DNA of 64,000 bases from Candidatus Methanoplasma sp. (GTDB lineage Archaea; Thermoplasmatota; Thermoplasmata; Methanomassiliicoccales; Methanomethylophilaceae), in contig JAIRPP010000016.1 of NCBI GenBank assembly GCA_031256955.1, positions 1 through 64,000 of the forward strand, in the 5' to 3' direction. Of this stretch, positions 59,496 through 64,000 are shown piece after piece. The notes beneath the pieces are model-generated. The model saw only the letters and a list, made by a program, of their open reading frames with translations. It had not been told where the DNA came from and did not search any database. Position 1 is the first letter of the stretch, and every line of letters begins with the position of its first letter. Position numbers and translations under genes: made by a program.

Positions 59496-60026
59496 ATGGC
59501 GGTCTACAGGGGCAAGTACATCCTCAAGGGGCTCGACAGGATAACGCCCGAGATGGAGCGCGACCTGGACCTCGCTTACGAGGTGTGCGCGAGCTACGGG
59601 GATTCCTTCCCGTGCGAGATGTGCGGTAGGTGCTGCCACCAGCCCAACATAGCCGTCCTCCCGGGCGAGGTGGATTCCCTGTCCGCCGCGTCCGGCATAC
59701 CCTTGGACGAGTTCGTGGCGGGCCATCTCCGCCGCTCCGCCGACGGGGGCTTCCTTCTCAAGAAGACGCGCCCCTGCGAGTTCCTGGGCGCGGACGGGCT
59801 CTGCACCATATGGAAGGGGCGCCCGGAGATATGCCGCGACTTCCCGTACGCCGTGTCCATGTTCATGAGCCGGGTGTACATCGCCATAACGGACCCCCGC
59901 GCCGACATAATCGACATGATCTCCTACATGGACGGGTCCTGGCCCTGCACCGCCGCCATACGGGGCAGCATAGCCTCCAAGGTGGAGGAGGCCCGCGCGG
60001 TCAGGTCCAGGGATGGCGCCTCATGA
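59496..60026 (+). CDS. YkgJ-family zinc/iron-chelating Cys-cluster protein
   Basis: 176 aa. Family motifs CEMCGRCCHQPNIAVLPGE, FLLKKTRPCEFLG and LCTIWKGRPEICRDFPYAV supply Cys ligands for a metal or Fe-S cluster. Role unknown for archaeal members. In operon with the small membrane protein. 3' end overlaps the hydrolase gene by 26 bases. Confidence 0.85.
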   Translation: MAVYRGKYILKGLDRITPEMERDLDLAYEVCASYGDSFPCEMCGRCCHQPNIAVLPGEVDSLSAASGIPLDEFVAGHLRRSADGGFLLKKTRPCEFLGADGLCTIWKGRPEICRDFPYAVSMFMSRVYIAITDPRADIIDMISYMDGSWPCTAAIRGSIASKVEEARAVRSRDGAS

Positions 60027-60783
60027 ACTCCGCCACCGCGGGGATGTAAGCCTTCTGCGGGACGCTGTGCCCCGCCCCCTCCACGACCAGGAGCTCGCAC
60101 CCGGGGATCCTCCCAGCCAGGTCCTCCCCGTATCTCAGCCCGACCATCGCGTCCTCCGACCCGTGGACGCACAGCGTCGGAGCGGATATGAGCCGGGCGG
60201 ACTCCCTGGAATCGAACTCCTCCGCGGACTCCAGCTGCATCGCGACGCCCTGCGCGTCGGTTATCTCGGGCACGGGCACCGGCGCGCCCTCCCTCTCCCT
60301 CTTCTCGAAGAAGCCGTCGCTGAAGCACATCGCGCTGAGCGCCGCCCCGAACCTCTCGGGAGGCATGCCCCCGGCCATGGCCTCCGACATGGACCTGAGG
60401 AAAAAGCTCGCGCGGGCGGGCCTCCTGCAGTACGAGGAGACCAGGGCCAGCGCGCCCACCCTCTCGGGATGCGCCACGGCGACCGCCTGGGCTATGTTCG
60501 AGCCCAGCGACCACCCTACCAGCCCCGCCCTCTCCAGCCCCAGGAAGTCCATCAGGCGCACGGCGTCGCCCGCCATGTCCCCCATCCCGAACCTCCCGGA
60601 GTACCTCGTGCGCCCCGCGCCGCGGTTGTCCGGCCTTATGAGCCGGAACCCCGGCGACATGATCTCCACCGCGTCTCCCCAGAACGCGGCGCTGGCGCCG
60701 AGGCCGTTGAGCAGGATCACTGGCGGGCCGGAGCCGTCGTCCTCGTAGTAGACTTCGGCCCGGCCGAGATCGGCGTATGGCAT
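60001..60783 (-). CDS. Alpha/beta hydrolase
   Basis: 260 aa. Oxyanion region ILLNGLGAS, nucleophile elbow GWSLGS (Ser in the 90s), Asp in CVHGSEDAMVG and His in GAGHSVPQ. Cap region is short. An esterase or C-C hydrolase of unknown substrate. Single gene on the minus strand. Confidence 0.88.
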   Translation of the reverse strand: MPYADLGRAEVYYEDDGSGPPVILLNGLGASAAFWGDAVEIMSPGFRLIRPDNRGAGRTRYSGRFGMGDMAGDAVRLMDFLGLERAGLVGWSLGSNIAQAVAVAHPERVGALALVSSYCRRPARASFFLRSMSEAMAGGMPPERFGAALSAMCFSDGFFEKREREGAPVPVPEITDAQGVAMQLESAEEFDSRESARLISAPTLCVHGSEDAMVGLRYGEDLAGRIPGCELLVVEGAGHSVPQKAYIPAVAEFMRRHPWT

Positions 60784-60826
60784 GCCCGCCTCACCGCTCA
60801 GGCAGGATAAATACCGTTTGCCGGGA

Positions 60827-61198
60827 TCAGTCGGCCTCTTCGACTATCTCCGCGTTCACGGCGTTTATGGCTATGCTCTCGATGCCCTTTTTGGCCGAGA
60901 TCTTGCTCTGATAGGTCTGGGACGCGGCGACGACCTCCCCGTTCATCGCCTTCAGATGGAAGCGGTACTTGCCGTCGCCGTCCAAGAAGACTTCGTACTT
61001 CGGATTGGTCATGGTCTTGAACCCCTCCACGGTGCGGTCCTCTATCTTGGACTTGCTGTTTCTCCTCACGCTCTCTATTCCGTTCCGCAACGCAGACTCA
61101 GACGTGTACACCTGAGAGGTCGCGATTATCTGTCCGTTGACCGCCTTCAGGTCGAACATCAACCCTCCCCCGGCCTTTCGTATTACGAATTTTCCCAT
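60827..61198 (-). CDS. YegP/DUF1508 tandem-repeat protein
   Basis: 123 aa with two YegP units of about 50 residues (FDLKAVNGQIIATSQVYTS and FHLKAMNGEVVAASQTYQS, each followed by a G-I-E-S helix). Small stress-related protein family of unknown mechanism. Start at 61198 fits family. An AT-rich promoter (about 61216-61240) precedes it. Confidence 0.87.
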   Translation of the reverse strand: MGKFVIRKAGGGLMFDLKAVNGQIIATSQVYTSESALRNGIESVRRNSKSKIEDRTVEGFKTMTNPKYEVFLDGDGKYRFHLKAMNGEVVAASQTYQSKISAKKGIESIAINAVNAEIVEEAD

Positions 61199-61263
61199 TT
61201 TGGGCCCCCGTTTCCCATATTTATTAGATTCAATAAATATTTGTCGCGTTTGACCCCCCCCCC

Positions 61264-62241
61264 TCAACTGGGAGGCTCTGGGCGGGACGCGCCGGCATGG
61301 AGGAGCGCGCGGGACGCCAAGGCCAGCACGGGCAGCTCTATCAGCGGCCCCACCACGAGGACGAGGGCTATGAGGGAGGACCCCGGGAACGCGGCCACGG
61401 CGATGGCGAGGGCCAGGGGGGAGTTGCGGGCGAGCGTGGTGAAAGACAGCGACACGGTGTCCCGCCACGGGAACCCCATGGCCCTCCCGACCGCCCTGGC
61501 GAGGGCGTAGTTCGCCGCGAAGAAGACCGCCAGCGGCGGGAGCATCTCCAGCAGGAGGGACGGGTTGTCCACTATGGCCCCGCCCTGGGACGCGAACATG
61601 GCGGCGACCGCCAGGCAGAGGAACAGCAGCTGCATGTCGTCCCCGCGGGCCTCCATCAGCGGCGCCGCGCTCCTCTCGAGGAGCCTCAGGGCGATCTTGG
61701 CCCCGTTGGCCAGGGCGAACGGGATCACCAGGACGTAGACCATGCTCATGAGTATCGGCCCCATCTCGAACTGCGAGTCCGCCCCGATCATCAGGAAGAG
61801 GTACAGGGGCAGCAGGAGCACCTGCAGGACCAGGTTCAGCGGGAGTATCGCCGTGCTCAGGGGGACGTTGCCCTTGGTGAGCGCGGTGAACACCAGGTAC
61901 CAGTCGGTGCACGGGGTCGCCAGCAGCATGAGGAACCCGATCCTCATGTCCAGGGACCCTCCCAGGAACAGGAGGCCCAGGGCGACCGCGAAGAACGGGG
62001 TCCATATGAAGTTTATCGCCAGCTCGGTGGCGGTGAAGCGGACGTTCCTGAAGGACTTCCCTATGTCCTGCACGTCCACCTTCAGGAAGATCAGGAACAG
62101 GAGGACCATCAGGAACGGGGTCATCGCCCCGCCCAGCGCGCCCGCCAGGGGCGCGGACTGGCCCAGGGCCACCCCTATGACTGCCGCGATCACGATCAGC
62201 AGCGGCTGAAGCTTCGACATCGTCCCTAGACCGTCTCCCAT
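61264..62241 (-). CDS. Bile acid:Na+ symporter/ACR3-superfamily transporter
   Basis: 325 aa, about ten membrane segments. LATPCTDWYLVFTALTKGN is the family motif with the thiol-like Cys, then LNLVLQVLLLPLYLFL and NGAKIALRLLE. Annotated relatives are called arsenic resistance proteins; function here unknown. ATG 62241 follows a TATA-like CATAATATG at about 62270; ATG 62220 is in frame. Divergent from the ArsR gene 128 bases away, so the same metal signal may control both. Confidence 0.82.
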   Translation of the reverse strand: MGDGLGTMSKLQPLLIVIAAVIGVALGQSAPLAGALGGAMTPFLMVLLFLIFLKVDVQDIGKSFRNVRFTATELAINFIWTPFFAVALGLLFLGGSLDMRIGFLMLLATPCTDWYLVFTALTKGNVPLSTAILPLNLVLQVLLLPLYLFLMIGADSQFEMGPILMSMVYVLVIPFALANGAKIALRLLERSAAPLMEARGDDMQLLFLCLAVAAMFASQGGAIVDNPSLLLEMLPPLAVFFAANYALARAVGRAMGFPWRDTVSLSFTTLARNSPLALAIAVAAFPGSSLIALVLVVGPLIELPVLALASRALLHAGASRPEPPS

Positions 62242-62316
62242 GTCCGTCCTCCGGCTTCGCACGCATCGAAAGCATATTATGCTTCTGGCTGCGGGGCCCG
62301 CCATGCCCCGGCAACG

Positions 62317-62326
62317 GTTATATACG
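62317..62326 (+). promoter_or_regulatory. TATA box of the ArsR operon
   Basis: GTTATATACG, about 27 bases before the operator centre. The operator overlaps the predicted start of transcription. Confidence 0.5.
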
Positions 62327-62333
62327 GAGATAT

Positions 62334-62355
62334 CATTTGAGCAATTGTTCAAATG
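62334..62355. promoter_or_regulatory. ArsR/SmtB-type operator
   Basis: CATTTGAGCAATTGTTCAAATG is a 22-base inverted repeat with one mismatch pair, containing the TGA-N8-TCA core of the ArsR/SmtB 12-2-12 class. It sits between the TATA box and the ATG, so the bound regulator would block transcription until metal releases it. Confidence 0.75.
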
Positions 62356-62368
62356 AACATGTGATACC

Positions 62369-62728
62369 ATGGCCGACGATTGTAGAAGCGACTGCAGGCT
62401 GGACAGGGACCACACGTGCATAGTCAACTGCGCCAGGAAGCGCATCCCCGACGAGTGCGTGGTGTGCGACCTGGCGGACCTGTTCAAGGTGTTCTCCGAC
62501 AGCACGCGCATGAAGATGCTCTGGACGATGGACGGCGGGGAGATGTGCGTCTGCGGGATCGCGGACGCGCTGGGCATGTCCGCGTCCGCCGTGTCCCACC
62601 AGCTGAAGACCCTCAAGAGCTTCAAGCTGGTGAGCTCGAGGAGGGTCGGGAAGAAGGTGTACTACTCGCTGAACGACGACCACGTGAACTCCATCATGAG
62701 GATCGCGCTGGAGCACCTGACGGAGTGA
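62369..62728 (+). CDS. ArsR/SmtB-family metal-sensing repressor
   Basis: 119 aa. Winged helix with recognition helix in ADALGMSASAVSHQLKTL. Cys ligands: CVVCDLADLF before the core, MCVCGIADAL in helix alpha3 (ELCVCD-like), and a Cys-rich N-terminus (DDCRSDCRLDRDHTCIVNC). This fits thiophilic metal sensing such as Cd, Pb or As. Regulates the downstream HMA and ATPase genes through the operator at 62334. Confidence 0.9.
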   Translation: MADDCRSDCRLDRDHTCIVNCARKRIPDECVVCDLADLFKVFSDSTRMKMLWTMDGGEMCVCGIADALGMSASAVSHQLKTLKSFKLVSSRRVGKKVYYSLNDDHVNSIMRIALEHLTE

Positions 62729-62733
62729 CCCGC

Positions 62734-62955
62734 ATGAAGTACTCCTACAGGCTGGAGGGCCTCGGGTGCGCGTGCTGCGCCGAGAAGATGGAGAGGGCGG
62801 TCCGCAAGATCGAGGGGGTCGAGTCCGCCTCGGTGGCGTTCATGACCGCCAGGATGTCCATAGAGGCGGGCGAGGGGGACATCGCCCGCATAGAGGAGCA
62901 GGCCGCGGCCGCCATCAAGAAGATAGAGGCGGGCTGCAGGATGAGGAGGGCTTGA
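62734..62955 (+). CDS. HMA-domain metal-binding protein
   Basis: 73 aa. HMA ferredoxin-like fold with GLGCACCAEKMERAVRKI, where the metal site is C-A-C-C rather than the common M-x-C-x-x-C. It delivers metal to the P-type ATPase. Its TGA (62953-62955) lies directly before the ATPase frame, which is shifted by one base, as if the domain was once fused to it. Confidence 0.85.
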   Translation: MKYSYRLEGLGCACCAEKMERAVRKIEGVESASVAFMTARMSIEAGEGDIARIEEQAAAAIKKIEAGCRMRRA

Positions 62956-62956
62956 C

Positions 62957-64000
62957 CTGTTCGGAGCGGACAGGATCGCCAGGATACTGGTCGCCGGCGC
63001 GGTGCTGGCGACGGGCGTGATCCTGGATCTGGAGCCCGCGCACGGGCTGGCGGTCTTCGCCGCCGCGTACCTGATAGCGGGGTACGACGTGCTGTGGTCC
63101 GCCGCGCGCGACGTCCGCGCCCTCAGGCCGTTCAACGAGAACCTGCTCATGGCGATAGCCTCCCTGGGCGCGTTCGCCATAGGGGACCAGATGGAGGGGG
63201 TGGCGATCCTCCTGTTCTACCAGGTGGGGGAGCTCTTCCAGGACTACGCCGTGTCCAAGTCGCGCAGGTCCATAGGCTCCCTCCTGGAGATGATGCCGGA
63301 CTCCGCCAACCTCGTGGACGGGGATTCCGTGAGGGCGGTGGACCCGTCCGAGGTCCACGTGGGGGACACGGTGCTCATAAGGCCCGGCGAGAAGGTCCCC
63401 CTGGACTGCACGGTGGCCTCCGGGGAGTCCATGATAGACGCGTCCTCCATAACCGGGGAGTCGGTCCCCCGGAGGGCCGTCGCTGGGGACGCCCTGCTCA
63501 GCGGGACCATATGCTCGAACGGGTCGGTGACCGCGACGGTGACCGCGGAGTACTCGGACTCCACCGCGTCGAAGATAAGGGAGATGATCGAGAGCTCCTA
63601 CGAGGCCAAGTCCCGCTCCGAGAACTTCGTCACCAAGTTCGCCAGGTACTACACCCCCGCCGTCGTCCTGTCCGCCCTCGCCCTGGCGGCCGTCCCCGGC
63701 CTGGTCCTGGGGGATCCCGAGACGTGGATCTACCGCGCCCTCACGTTCCTCGTCATATCCTGCCCGTGCGCCCTGGTGATATCCATCCCCATGGCGTTCT
63801 TCGGCGGGATAGGCGGGGCGTCCCGCGCCGGGATCCTGGTCAAGGGGGGGAACTACCTGGAGGCGCTCGCCGGGGTGAGGGTCGTGGCGTTCGACAAGAC
63901 GGGGACCCTCACCGAGGGCGTGTTCGAGGTCTCCGAGGTCCGCGCGGAGGGGATGGGCGCGGACGAGCTGGTCAGGCTGGCCGCGCACGCCGAGATCGAT
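62957..64000 (+). CDS. P1B-type heavy-metal ATPase (3' cut by window)
   Basis: At least 348 aa, open at the window end. The membrane metal site SCPCALVIS and the phosphorylation motif DKTGTLT are present, as is the actuator TGES. Cd/Zn/Pb (CadA/ZntA-type) by the CPC motif. No ATG, GTG or TTG near the start: CTG 62957 is 6 bases after AGGAGGG, or a +1 frameshift joins it to the HMA gene. The natural reading joins HMA to GLDLFGADRIARILVAG, which favours one protein. Confidence 0.88.
   Translation, partial: MFGADRIARILVAGAVLATGVILDLEPAHGLAVFAAAYLIAGYDVLWSAARDVRALRPFNENLLMAIASLGAFAIGDQMEGVAILLFYQVGELFQDYAVSKSRRSIGSLLEMMPDSANLVDGDSVRAVDPSEVHVGDTVLIRPGEKVPLDCTVASGESMIDASSITGESVPRRAVAGDALLSGTICSNGSVTATVTAEYSDSTASKIREMIESSYEAKSRSENFVTKFARYYTPAVVLSALALAAVPGLVLGDPETWIYRALTFLVISCPCALVISIPMAFFGGIGGASRAGILVKGGNYLEALAGVRVVAFDKTGTLTEGVFEVSEVRAEGMGADELVRLAAHAEID

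Overview
The window comes from a GC-rich methanogenic archaeon of the order Methanomassiliicoccales, most likely the gut-associated Methanomethylophilaceae. The support is a complete pyrrolysine cassette in the order pylT-pylS-pylB-pylC-pylD with a short PylS that lacks the N-terminal tRNA-binding domain, two monomethylamine methyltransferase genes (mtmB) read through an in-frame amber codon, archaeal TBP and ABCE1, archaeal-type tRNAs, and TATA boxes centred about 24-27 nt before many start codons (leaderless transcripts). All about 65 chromosomal genes whose 3' end I checked stop with TGA or TAA; TAG occurs only inside the two mtmB genes and in one odd leader ORF.

Layout. 0-13.3 kb is an accessory stretch: small ORFs, a YgjP-type metallopeptidase, four intact AAA+/DUF4143 ATPases plus one C-terminal remnant, a decayed AlbA_2/RecG-like gene, an NYN-domain nuclease with an unknown coiled-coil partner, an ACR3-type arsenite exporter, ThpR, FKBP and tRNA-Thr/tRNA-Arg. 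13.3-17.7 kb carries prephenate dehydratase, a DUF5685 protein, a candidate peptide natural-product pair (a Cys-rich precursor with a Gly-Gly site, then a radical SAM/SPASM enzyme), RidA and homoserine O-acetyltransferase. 17.9-37.7 kb is mostly housekeeping: MFS, CDF and MATE transporters, PHP-domain proteins, ABCE1, MetRS, TBP, tRNA-Cys, PyrK/PyrD, a cysteine desulfurase, three pilin-like proteins, a SpeD-like protein and a DUF362 ferredoxin protein.

38-50 kb is the methylamine island. It holds an APC permease (probable methylamine uptake), MtmC corrinoid protein, MtmB1, MtmB2, RamA (corrinoid reactivation), a two-gene SMR exporter, tRNA-Pyl and PylSBCD. Together they import methylamine, move its methyl group to a corrinoid protein, keep the corrinoid in the Co(I) state, and make and insert pyrrolysine into MtmB.

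50-64 kb has an FMN reductase, two phenylacetate-CoA ligase-like enzymes (one in an operon with an ACT protein and a P-loop-less EF-Tu-like protein), a large InlB/BspA-type surface protein, a methyltransferase, a wHTH regulator under a 40-bp palindrome, a YkgJ-type protein, a hydrolase, a YegP-like protein, and a metal-resistance block (ACR3-like transporter, ArsR regulator, HMA chaperone, P1B ATPase cut by the window end).

The best candidates for something undescribed are the Cys-rich peptide plus radical SAM pair at 14961-16416, and the private palindromic repeats in front of individual DUF4143 ATPase genes, clearest at 13230-13334, where three 27-bp dyads sit at an exact 39-bp period.
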